Shown piece after piece: positions 51,803 to 58,698 of a stretch of DNA of 64,000 nucleotides. Every line of letters starts with the position of its first letter. Position 1 is the first letter of the stretch. The stretch is from Massiliimalia massiliensis (GTDB taxonomy: Bacteria > Bacillota > Clostridia > Oscillospirales > Ruminococcaceae): positions 62,001-126,000 of the forward strand of contig NZ_FUHT01000003.1 in assembly GCF_900155615.1 (NCBI RefSeq), read 5' to 3'. The position numbers and the translations under genes were made by a program. The notes under the pieces are model-generated. The model saw nothing but the letters and a program-made list of their open reading frames with translations, was not told the DNA's origin and ran no database searches.

Positions 51803-51836
51803 AACAGCAGAAAGAATCCATGTGAAAGGAATGGTT

Positions 51837-52718
51837 ATGAGAATGGAAAAAGAACCGAAAATTGATTCGGAAGCTGTGGTTTTCGATACTGCTGTTGTGG
51901 AAGGGGACGTAACGCTGGAAAAGAACGTCTCGATATGGCATCATGCCGTTCTGAGAGGGGATTTGGCGCCCGTCGTCATCGGGGAAGGAAGCAATATTCA
52001 GGATCAGACGGTGGTTCATGTGTTTTTCGACATGCCGGTGATCCTCGGCAAAGGCGTGACGGTTGGGCATAGTGCAATTTTGCATAGCTGTGAAATCGGG
52101 GATAATACAGTGATCGGGATGGGAGCCATCCTGCTCAATGGGGTAAAGGTCGGAAAGAATTGTATCATCGGTGCCGGGACCTTGATCACCCAAAACAAAG
52201 TAATACCGGACGGAATGATGGTTTATGGAAACCCTGCGGTGATCCGCCGGCCTTTGACGGAGGAAGAAATCAGAGGAAATGTGGATAATGCGGAGGAATA
52301 TGTCCGCCTGAGCGAACGCTTCCGAAAGAGAGAATCCCTGAAGCTGAACCGGATTCATCACGTGGCGCTCATTGTTTCTGATTATCAGAGATCCAGGGAA
52401 TTCTATGTGGACAAGCTGGGCTTTTCTGTGGTACGGGAAAATCGCCGTCCTGAGCGCGGAGACTACAAGCTGGATTTAAAGCTGGGTGACTGTGAACTGG
52501 AGCTCTTTGGCATGAGAAATCCGCCAAAACGGGTGACAAATCCGGAGGCCTGCGGTCTGCGGCATCTGGCGTTCCGAGTAAAGAGAATAGAGGAAGCCGT
52601 AACATGGCTTGAGGGAAAAGGAATCGAGACGGAACCGGTACGCATCGATGAATTTACCGGCAAGAAGATGACTTTTTTCAGAGATCCGGACGGACTTCCG
52701 CTGGAACTGCATGAATAA
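51837..52718 (+). CDS. Gamma-carbonic anhydrase-like hexapeptide protein fused to a VOC domain
   Basis: The first 180 or so residues are a left-handed beta-helix of the gamma-carbonic anhydrase/YrdA family: VSIWHHAVLRGDLAPVVIG, IQDQTVVHV, VTVGHSAILHSCEIGDN and VIGMGAILLNG, with the metal His residues kept. The last 110 are a GloA2-like VOC domain (NRIHHVALIVSDYQRSREFY, CELELFGMRNPPK, CGLRHLAFRV and the PLELHE end). The frame is continuous at the junction (RLSERFRKRESLKLN). The ATG at 51837 follows AAAGGAATGG. The fusion suggests linked activities, but neither substrate is known. Confidence 0.9.
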   Translation: MRMEKEPKIDSEAVVFDTAVVEGDVTLEKNVSIWHHAVLRGDLAPVVIGEGSNIQDQTVVHVFFDMPVILGKGVTVGHSAILHSCEIGDNTVIGMGAILLNGVKVGKNCIIGAGTLITQNKVIPDGMMVYGNPAVIRRPLTEEEIRGNVDNAEEYVRLSERFRKRESLKLNRIHHVALIVSDYQRSREFYVDKLGFSVVRENRRPERGDYKLDLKLGDCELELFGMRNPPKRVTNPEACGLRHLAFRVKRIEEAVTWLEGKGIETEPVRIDEFTGKKMTFFRDPDGLPLELHE

Positions 52719-52724
52719 CCACAG

Positions 52725-52780
52725 AGAATGAGGAAGTCATCCTCCGCAGGCTTTGCGGGGGATGACTTCCTCATTCTTTC
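52725..52780. terminator. Long convergent terminator
   Basis: GAATGAGGAAGTCATCC pairs perfectly with GGATGACTTCCTCATTC, and an inner CCGCA/TGCGG stem extends it. TTTCC follows. Confidence 0.85.
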
Positions 52781-52805
52781 CTCTTTGTTTTCTTACGCTG
52801 TTAAG

Positions 52806-53219
52806 CTAATAGCTGTACTTGATCAGTGATTTCACCTTGTTTGCAAGCTGACGGTCATTGTCATAACTTAAAATTTGGTGTACCCGGCTGATCTCAACCC
52901 ATTTGATCTGAGAGATTTCCTCCGGCTGAGGGGTGCAGTCAAAATTTTTGGCAAGGCCAAGAAAATAAATGACATCCTTCATTGTATCCTTTTTAGGCGA
53001 ATAAGATACAACTTCCCGAAAAGAAGAATCGATCATAATATCAATCCCGGTCTCTTCCTTTACTTCACGCGCCGCAGTTTCCTCTTCTGTTTCTCCCGGT
53101 TCAACATGTCCCTTAGGGAAAGACCAGTGTCCCCCGTTCGCATGCTTAATCAGCAATAATTCTGTATTCCCGTGGTACTTTCGAAATACAATCGCACCAC
53201 AAGATTTCTCATATTGCAT
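52806..53219 (-). CDS. NUDIX hydrolase (Ap4A hydrolase-like)
   Basis: The 137-residue protein contains the NUDIX box GHVEPGETEEETAAREVKEETG after GGHWSFPK, an order typical of bis(5'-nucleosyl)-tetraphosphatases of the asymmetric type. It starts MQYEKSCGAIVFRK. It probably cleaves dinucleoside polyphosphates or damaged nucleotides. It has its own upstream AT-rich region and forms a single-gene unit. Confidence 0.9.
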   Translation of the reverse strand: MQYEKSCGAIVFRKYHGNTELLLIKHANGGHWSFPKGHVEPGETEEETAAREVKEETGIDIMIDSSFREVVSYSPKKDTMKDVIYFLGLAKNFDCTPQPEEISQIKWVEISRVHQILSYDNDRQLANKVKSLIKYSY

Positions 53220-53308
53220 AGAGAACCTTCTTTCTATTTAGATAACTAACATATATCATAACATATTTCCAAAAAAAAATCATTCTTCTTTATAATTTTT
53301 TTACATTT

Positions 53309-53341
53309 AAAAAAGATATGGGAAAACTCCCATATCTTTTA
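53309..53341 (-). terminator. Terminator after the CNNM/CorC gene
   Basis: On the minus strand AAAAGATATGGGA pairs with TCCCATATCTTTT over a 4-nt loop and T residues follow. The stem overlaps the stop codon. Confidence 0.8.
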
Positions 53342-54682
53342 TATTTCGCTCTCTTCCGGCAGGGGAATAACTGTGGCCTTTGCCCGTTCAATCCGCTGGT
53401 CATTGACCACTAAAACCTTAAAGTGAAGGTGCCCCACCGTTAATTCCGGCTGCTCGCCGTCCTTTGGAATCCGGCCCAGGGTATTGGTGATCAGCCCGCC
53501 GACTGTATCAATATCTTCATCTACATGAAAATGAATGTCAAACCTTTTTTCAATGATATCCAGGCCGGCCGCTCCGTCCAGAAGATAAGACCCATCCTCT
53601 AATGCGACGATTTCCTCCTGCTCGTCGTCATATTCGTCCTGAATATTTCCGACAATCGATTCCAAAAGATCCTCCATTGTAACAATTCCGGCTGTCCCGC
53701 CATAATCGTCGACAACAACCGCCATATGCGCTTTTTTGGTCTTAAAAATTTTGAGCAGGTCACTGCATTTTTTCGCCTCGGGTACATAGATGGCTTCACG
53801 CAGGAAATCCTCGATCCGGAAGTCTTCAGAGGAGGTGCAGCCAACCAGACATAGCAGGTCCTTTACATAAATGATCCCCTTGATATTATCAAGATCATTT
53901 TCATAAACAGGAATTCTCGAAAAGCCGTCGTTGATGGCATGGTAAACCACGTCGCTGATCTTTGCCTGAAGATCCAGTCCGACAATATCAGTACGGTGGG
54001 TCATCAGGTCAGAAACATCCTTGTCGTCGAAATCAAAGATATTGTTAATCATTTCCCGTTCTTCTTGCTCGATAATCCCGTTTTCGCCGCCCGCATCAAC
54101 AAGGTTGCGGATTTCTTCTTCGGTGATTTCCTCGGAATCAGCCTTTGGATCGCATCCGAAAAGACGTGCGATTCCGGAGGCCAGCAGGGCGGTCAACCCG
54201 CCGAGTGGATAAAAAAGGAAGGATATTCCCCGAATATACCGATAAGCGTTGAGCAAAAGCCTTTCCGGGTATCTCCTGAAAATTCGTTTTGGCAGGGAAC
54301 GCGTCACAGTGATCACAAGACAGGCCGTGATCAGGAAAGCAAGGACAGCGATCAGGCCAGAAAACCAGTACTGCGCCGGGCTGTTTTCAAGCTGTTTTGC
54401 AGCAGAGGCTGTCAGGGCCTGCAGTCCCGCAAAAGCGAGTCCGAATCCGCTGATTCCTGCGGCCAGCATACTGATCAGGCTGCTCATTTCCATCCAGCTT
54501 GCCTGCCTGGAGGTAGGGCGGCTCAAAATTGATTTAGCAATGCGCTTTTTTGCCTTGTCCTCCTCAGCCAGTTCTTCCAGCCGGTTCTCGTTATAATTTG
54601 TCAGGGCAGTTTCTGCCGCGCAGAAAAGAAAGCTCAAGATTGAAAAAATGATAATCAGGCACCATCGCCCAACGTCGTCCAT
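53339..54682 (-). CDS. CNNM/CorC (HlyC) family membrane protein
   Basis: The 447-residue protein has the three-part layout of the family. The N-terminal membrane domain DUF21 (about 1-190) starts FSILSFLFCAAETALTNYN. The CBS pair has DLMTHRTDIVGLD and MAVVVDDYGGTAGIVTMEDL. The C-terminal CorC_HlyC domain (about 360-447) follows. Family members are linked to magnesium export. 'Hemolysin' annotations for this family are historical. Confidence 0.92.
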   Translation of the reverse strand: MDDVGRWCLIIIFSILSFLFCAAETALTNYNENRLEELAEEDKAKKRIAKSILSRPTSRQASWMEMSSLISMLAAGISGFGLAFAGLQALTASAAKQLENSPAQYWFSGLIAVLAFLITACLVITVTRSLPKRIFRRYPERLLLNAYRYIRGISFLFYPLGGLTALLASGIARLFGCDPKADSEEITEEEIRNLVDAGGENGIIEQEEREMINNIFDFDDKDVSDLMTHRTDIVGLDLQAKISDVVYHAINDGFSRIPVYENDLDNIKGIIYVKDLLCLVGCTSSEDFRIEDFLREAIYVPEAKKCSDLLKIFKTKKAHMAVVVDDYGGTAGIVTMEDLLESIVGNIQDEYDDEQEEIVALEDGSYLLDGAAGLDIIEKRFDIHFHVDEDIDTVGGLITNTLGRIPKDGEQPELTVGHLHFKVLVVNDQRIERAKATVIPLPEESEI

Positions 54683-54759
54683 GTTGTAACTCCTTTCAAA
54701 AAATAGGCATCAAATCCACCAATTTTAATCATACCTTCTATCACGAAAATTGTCAATCA

Positions 54760-56055
54760 TTATTCATAAAATGCAGGCTGATCGTTCGTTTCCCGAATCT
54801 GCCGGTCGAGATGGGTAATCTCCTTAGAGCATAAGACAGCGACGGAAACCAGAATAAAAATAGCAATATTCAGAACGAAAGGAAGCCGCCGGTCAATTGA
54901 GGAGAGAAATCCCGCAATCCATCCAAACGGGGAAGCTACGCCCACCATGGCCATAAAGATCAAACCGCTTACCCGGCTCCGCTCCTGCTCGTCCACAAAC
55001 AATGCGTTGAGGGAATCCTTCCGAGGGACAATACATACCAGGGAGCATGCCTCGACAAGGGTATACAGCATCAGGTACCAGGGATTGTTATGCGGCGCGA
55101 AAATGAGGAGCAGATGTGACAGGAGGAACAGCCCGTAGCCGCACAGCATGACCGGGCGATAGGGGAGGCGGTTTACCCGCGGCTGGAACAACAGAATGAA
55201 GATCAGCATGATCGCTGCGCGGATAATCGGGAAAATTGCCAGCAGGCTTTCCGGGACGTTCAGCGTCTGGGTAGCATAGATGCCGAAGAAGTTTACGGTA
55301 GTTGTATCGGTAACATGATAGGCAACCATGACCAGCAGGACAATCAGCATAGCGCGGGAATGGATCATCTTGAGAAAGACATCCTTATAACCGAGCAGCA
55401 TTTTGTGGATGGGCTCATGCCGCGTTTCCTCCATTCGTTTGATACCCTGCGCTGTTTCTGTGGAATACCGGTACAGCAGAACAAATTTTGCCGTCATGGA
55501 AGCGCAGGAGAAAAGATATAAGCACCGCACTACCGGAACGAGAGAAAATTCCTGGACGAGCAGCGCGGAAAGCGGCGCGACGAAAACAGCCAGCAGGCCG
55601 CACATTTGGATCATGGAGAATACGTTGACCAGCTTCGCCTTGGGGCAGTCCTCCACCAAAAGGCAGTTCCAGGAATTGGAACAGATATGTATCGTACTGT
55701 TGAGCGCCACTGCTCCCAGAAACCACCAGAAATTCTGGGCAAACGCCCAGAGCAGGCAGGGGATAGACCAGGAAATAAAATCGACGATGGCAGTAACCTT
55801 CCGGCGGCCGAATTTATCTGTCAGCACACCGCCGAAAAAGGCTGAGACCATCTGCAGAATCATCCCTATACTGGCCAGCAGGCCGATCTGGATATCGTCA
55901 AGTCCCAGATTCAGCATGTACACAGTAGCAAAGGGGATGAAAAGGTTATAGGGGATATACCAGAGCGGCTCGGTACAGACGCAGGCCTTGGGATTTCCCT
56001 TGAGGTGAATAAAAGACTGAATCATTTCATTGGATTTTAAACGTGGAAGCTTCAT
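54760..56055 (-). CDS. Major facilitator superfamily transporter
   Basis: The 431-residue protein has about twelve hydrophobic helices. An MFS loop lies between helices 2 and 3 (GVLTDKFGRRKVTA), and a long central loop separates the halves. The substrate is unknown. The ATG at 56055 lies 34 nt after AGAAAGGAG with a hairpin between (start element copy G); the ATG at 56061 is two codons earlier. It follows the phospholipase C-like gene on the same strand. Confidence 0.88.
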   Translation of the reverse strand: MKLPRLKSNEMIQSFIHLKGNPKACVCTEPLWYIPYNLFIPFATVYMLNLGLDDIQIGLLASIGMILQMVSAFFGGVLTDKFGRRKVTAIVDFISWSIPCLLWAFAQNFWWFLGAVALNSTIHICSNSWNCLLVEDCPKAKLVNVFSMIQMCGLLAVFVAPLSALLVQEFSLVPVVRCLYLFSCASMTAKFVLLYRYSTETAQGIKRMEETRHEPIHKMLLGYKDVFLKMIHSRAMLIVLLVMVAYHVTDTTTVNFFGIYATQTLNVPESLLAIFPIIRAAIMLIFILLFQPRVNRLPYRPVMLCGYGLFLLSHLLLIFAPHNNPWYLMLYTLVEACSLVCIVPRKDSLNALFVDEQERSRVSGLIFMAMVGVASPFGWIAGFLSSIDRRLPFVLNIAIFILVSVAVLCSKEITHLDRQIRETNDQPAFYE

Positions 56056-56097
56056 AATCATCTCTGCCTCTTTTGAAATGCAAAGAGGCTCCTTTCT
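56056..56097 (-). repeat. Shine-Dalgarno/hairpin start element, copy G (layout match)
   Basis: On the minus strand AGAAAGGAG (56097-56089) is joined to a perfect 8-bp hairpin (GCCTCTTT with AAAGAGGC; 56089-56066). The ATG at 56055 is 34 nt from the Shine-Dalgarno. The stem sequence is unrelated to copies A-D, but length and placement agree. Confidence 0.5.
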
Positions 56098-56118
56098 GGG
56101 CTGGCTGGCCCGATTCCG

Positions 56119-57042
56119 TCAGGTTAAGGAGGCAAGGTCGTTGCCGCTGAAATCTTTTGATACCGGGAAGGGAAGGCTGGTCTGTCCCATAGCCTGCGCG
56201 CAGAGCTTCAAATTTTTGACCGTTTCTTCCCGTGCGGCTTCAAAGAGCTCCGGGACGGACTGGGTGAAAACACGCTGCGGGTAAAGCGGATGATTCCAAA
56301 CACGATGGCCGGTATTGGCGGTATCCTCTCCGAAGTCGCCTGTTTTAATATGGGCGGCGATGATATCGGCCGGACGGTAGACGGAGCTGGCCGCCGCGCC
56401 GATTTTGCGGAGCAAGGCCGGGCGTTCAAAGAACATGGTACTGAGACTGAGGAAATCATCAAAGGATCGGACAACCTCCTGCGGCTTCAATTTTTTGTGA
56501 TATACATGCTGCATCAGGGATTGATAAAGCCGGGCGATTACCAGCTTTTCCGACTCTGTCACCTGAAACAGCGGCCGGAAATGAAATTCAGAGATTGGCT
56601 GGTGGTAGAAATGGTTATAGAAAAAAGCGTCTAGCTGCGCTTCGATCTGCGCATGGATTGCGGCAGCATGCAGGCGGCTTGTTTGGCTGCGGCGCTTTGT
56701 CAGGTAATAAACATAGGGATGGACGGAGCTGTCCAGAAAATAATGGCAGAGGTATCCTGCAAAATAGGACAAAAGAATAGAGCCGCCTGGCTCATAGTGG
56801 TAGGTCGCTGTATAATTTTTGAAAAATGCAAATGTTTGCGGGATTTTTTCCTTGTGCAGAATACTGCCGTATTTATGAATGGGGTTCGTATGCGGCAGCG
56901 CCTTCCGGAAAAAGAAAAGGTCCGGGCCCTGCGTGCCAAAGGCAAAGACGCCGGGATGGCGGTCGACCGCGTCAGTAAAGGGCTGGGCCAACTCGTTTTT
57001 CACCTGCTGGCCAAATAATAGATGGGTTGCCAAATCGGGCAT
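56119..57042 (-). CDS. Zinc-dependent phospholipase C domain protein
   Basis: The 307-residue protein starts MPDLATHLLFGQQV and has FAFGTQGPDLFFF and FAGYLCHYFLDSSVHPYVYYL, the His/Asp pattern of the zinc-dependent phospholipase C-like fold common in Clostridia. No signal peptide is seen, so a secreted toxin role is unlikely. The ATG at 57042 follows AAAGGAGTGG. A longer upstream frame lacks a ribosome binding site. Confidence 0.85.
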   Translation of the reverse strand: MPDLATHLLFGQQVKNELAQPFTDAVDRHPGVFAFGTQGPDLFFFRKALPHTNPIHKYGSILHKEKIPQTFAFFKNYTATYHYEPGGSILLSYFAGYLCHYFLDSSVHPYVYYLTKRRSQTSRLHAAAIHAQIEAQLDAFFYNHFYHQPISEFHFRPLFQVTESEKLVIARLYQSLMQHVYHKKLKPQEVVRSFDDFLSLSTMFFERPALLRKIGAAASSVYRPADIIAAHIKTGDFGEDTANTGHRVWNHPLYPQRVFTQSVPELFEAAREETVKNLKLCAQAMGQTSLPFPVSKDFSGNDLASLT

Positions 57043-57192
57043 ACCGTCCACTCCTTTGATTTGTAGTATCATTACTATCAGTATTCCCGCGATTTGGAGA
57101 ATTATCGAACCGCCCTGCAGGACGGTTCCGGGGGTTACCTTCATTATAAGCGATTATGAGGCAACAAGCAAGGAAATCTTGTGGGAAAAGAG

Positions 57193-57221
57193 TTGGAAAA
57201 TCAGCTAAAGTATGCTATAGT
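57193..57221 (+). promoter_or_regulatory. Promoter of the pentapeptide-cupin-DUF896 operon
   Basis: TTGGAA and TATAGT are 17 bp apart with a TGC extension. A small 6-bp hairpin with a TTC loop (57240-57254) lies near the 5' end of the predicted transcript. Confidence 0.7.
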
Positions 57222-57275
57222 ATTTTATAATATATGATTGATTCCTTCGGAATCCGACGGATAGGAAGAATAGGG

Positions 57276-57881
57276 ATGTTTATAAAAGAAGTAAAACAGT
57301 ATCGGCGGCATGACTTCACCGGGGAAATGCTGCAGGATTTGGAGCTGAACGGCTATGAGTTTTATGAATGTAATTTCAGGGGCGTGAATCTGTCCCAGTT
57401 AGTCACAAGGGGCTGTATTTTCGACCATTGCGATTTTTCCTTTGCCCGGATGAGCGGCTCAAAGCATAAAAATTCCGCGTTTGTTAACTGCAAATTCTAT
57501 AGTGCTGTCCTGTTCTGCGCCACCTTTACTGACTGCAAGGCAACTGGGAGCATTTTTACGGACGCAGACCTGACCGGGCTTTCCCTTGTCCGAGGAAATT
57601 TTTCCTTTTCTAATTTTTATGAGAGCGACTTTTCACGGATGGATCTCAGTGGAATCAATTTTTCCAATGCGGATCTGAGAAAATGCAACATGGAGCTGGC
57701 TGTGATCCGTGATGCTGACCTGAGCCACGCTATGCTGTCTGGCAGCAGCCTGAAAAAAGCGGATCTCCGTGGGACGAGACTCGACGGAGTTTATATGAAT
57801 GATGTCAGGATGAGCCATACCAAAATCGATCTGGAGCAGGCGGTGGTTATTGCGGAGGGGATGGGCGGCATTGTCAGTTAA
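57276..57881 (+). CDS. Pentapeptide repeat protein
   Basis: The 201-residue protein is built mainly of pentapeptide repeats A(D/N)LXX, such as FYECNFRGVNLSQL, TDADLTGLSL, SDFSRMDLSGINFSNADLRK and KKADLRGTRLDG. It would fold as a right-handed quadrilateral beta-helix. Known relatives include DNA-gyrase-binding Qnr/MfpA and many of unknown function. The ATG at 57276 follows AGGAAGAATAGGG. The stop overlaps the cupin gene. Confidence 0.9.
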   Translation: MFIKEVKQYRRHDFTGEMLQDLELNGYEFYECNFRGVNLSQLVTRGCIFDHCDFSFARMSGSKHKNSAFVNCKFYSAVLFCATFTDCKATGSIFTDADLTGLSLVRGNFSFSNFYESDFSRMDLSGINFSNADLRKCNMELAVIRDADLSHAMLSGSSLKKADLRGTRLDGVYMNDVRMSHTKIDLEQAVVIAEGMGGIVS

Positions 57882-58215
57882 CGGGAAAAAGGAAAACCTG
57901 TTTGAAATTTCCGGACAGGAAATGGGCGCAGACGAAAAAATACTCGTGCTGCATGAGACTCCTGATATTCGGATTGAAAAAATCATATCCACCGGACAGA
58001 CGTCGGCACAGGATTTCTGGTATGACCAGGACGAAGCAGAATGGGTTAGCGTTTTGCAGGGAGAAGCAGTTCTGCGGTTGGAGGATCGGCAGGTGACACT
58101 GGGGCAGGGCGATACGTTTTTGATTCCTCCGCATTGCCGGCATCAGGTCGCCTATACCTCCCAGGAGCCGCCCTGCATCTGGCTTTGTGTATTTTATCAG
58201 GAGGGGAAGGAATAA
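57871..58215 (+). CDS. Cupin domain protein
   Basis: The 114-residue protein is a single cupin barrel: WVSVLQGEAVLRLEDRQVTL, then GDTFLIPPHCRHQVAYT. The first cupin motif lacks the usual HxH pair (EAEWVSVLQGE), while the second keeps its His. The TTG at 57871 follows GGAGGGGATGG and overlaps the pentapeptide gene by 11 bp. Function is unknown. Confidence 0.82.
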   Translation: MSVNGKKENLFEISGQEMGADEKILVLHETPDIRIEKIISTGQTSAQDFWYDQDEAEWVSVLQGEAVLRLEDRQVTLGQGDTFLIPPHCRHQVAYTSQEPPCIWLCVFYQEGKE

Positions 58216-58218
58216 CAA

Positions 58219-58407
58219 ATGGAAGACTACAAAATTAAACGGATTAACGAACTGGCGAAAAAAGCGAGAGAAACAGGACTTACGAAAGAAGAGCAGGAAG
58301 AGCAGCAGAGACTGAGACGGGAATATATTGACGCATATAAAAAGAATCTGCGGGCACATCTGGAATATATCAAAAAAGGGAAGGACACCAATTTGCCAAA
58401 CTCATAG
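58219..58407 (+). CDS. DUF896 (UPF0291/YnzC) family protein
   Basis: The 62-residue protein matches DUF896: IKRINELAKKARETGLTKEE, then EQQRLRREYIDAYKKNLR and a C-terminal helix. Bacillus YnzC is a small helical cytosolic protein linked to SOS-regulated operons. The gene starts 3 bp after the cupin gene, making this a three-gene operon. Confidence 0.93.
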   Translation: MEDYKIKRINELAKKARETGLTKEEQEEQQRLRREYIDAYKKNLRAHLEYIKKGKDTNLPNS

Positions 58408-58481
58408 CCGACCTGTACAGGACAAGTACGGGTCTCTTGCTGTATTGACTAAAAATAAGATTAAAACATCTATGTTTTTAA

Positions 58482-58509
58482 AATTGCATTTTAAAGGAAA
58501 AGCCTTAAA
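58482..58509 (+). promoter_or_regulatory. Possible promoter of the GH31 operon
   Basis: TTGCAT and TAAAAT are 16 bp apart in an AT-rich stretch, about 190 bp before the GH31 start. Between them and the gene I see no supported frame apart from the short one in start element copy F. Confidence 0.4.
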
Positions 58510-58657
58510 ATAAAATCAAAGCTCGTGCTCGATCACGTGATAAAGGGAAAACAGATATCGACAAAAGAGCGTGAAAGCTTTTGCGCGTGATATTAATTTT
58601 GCTGCAGAAGCCGGAACGGCAGCTCTGCATAGCGGCAAGGCCGCTTCAAAATCCATC

Positions 58658-58698
58658 AGAAAGGAATCTTTGCGAATGGCAGGGTTAGGGTACAATCA
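58658..58698 (+). repeat. Shine-Dalgarno/hairpin start element, copy F (layout match)
   Basis: AGAAAGGAA (58658-58666) is followed by a weak hairpin (CTTTGC with GCAGGG, two G-T pairs). The GH31 ATG is 33 nt after the Shine-Dalgarno. The Shine-Dalgarno is also well placed for an 8-codon frame, MAGLGYNQ, whose stop overlaps the GH31 start as ATGA. Confidence 0.45.

Noticed and set aside
57240-57254. A small hairpin GATTCC-TTC-GGAATC at the 5' end of the pentapeptide transcript
   Set aside because: It is not followed by T residues and does not cover the ribosome binding site. It could stabilise the RNA, but nothing supports a specific role.
58558-58600. A possible catabolite-control (cre) site around GTGAAAGCTTTTGCGC
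   Set aside because: Only part of the cre consensus fits and symmetry is poor, so I do not report it as a feature.
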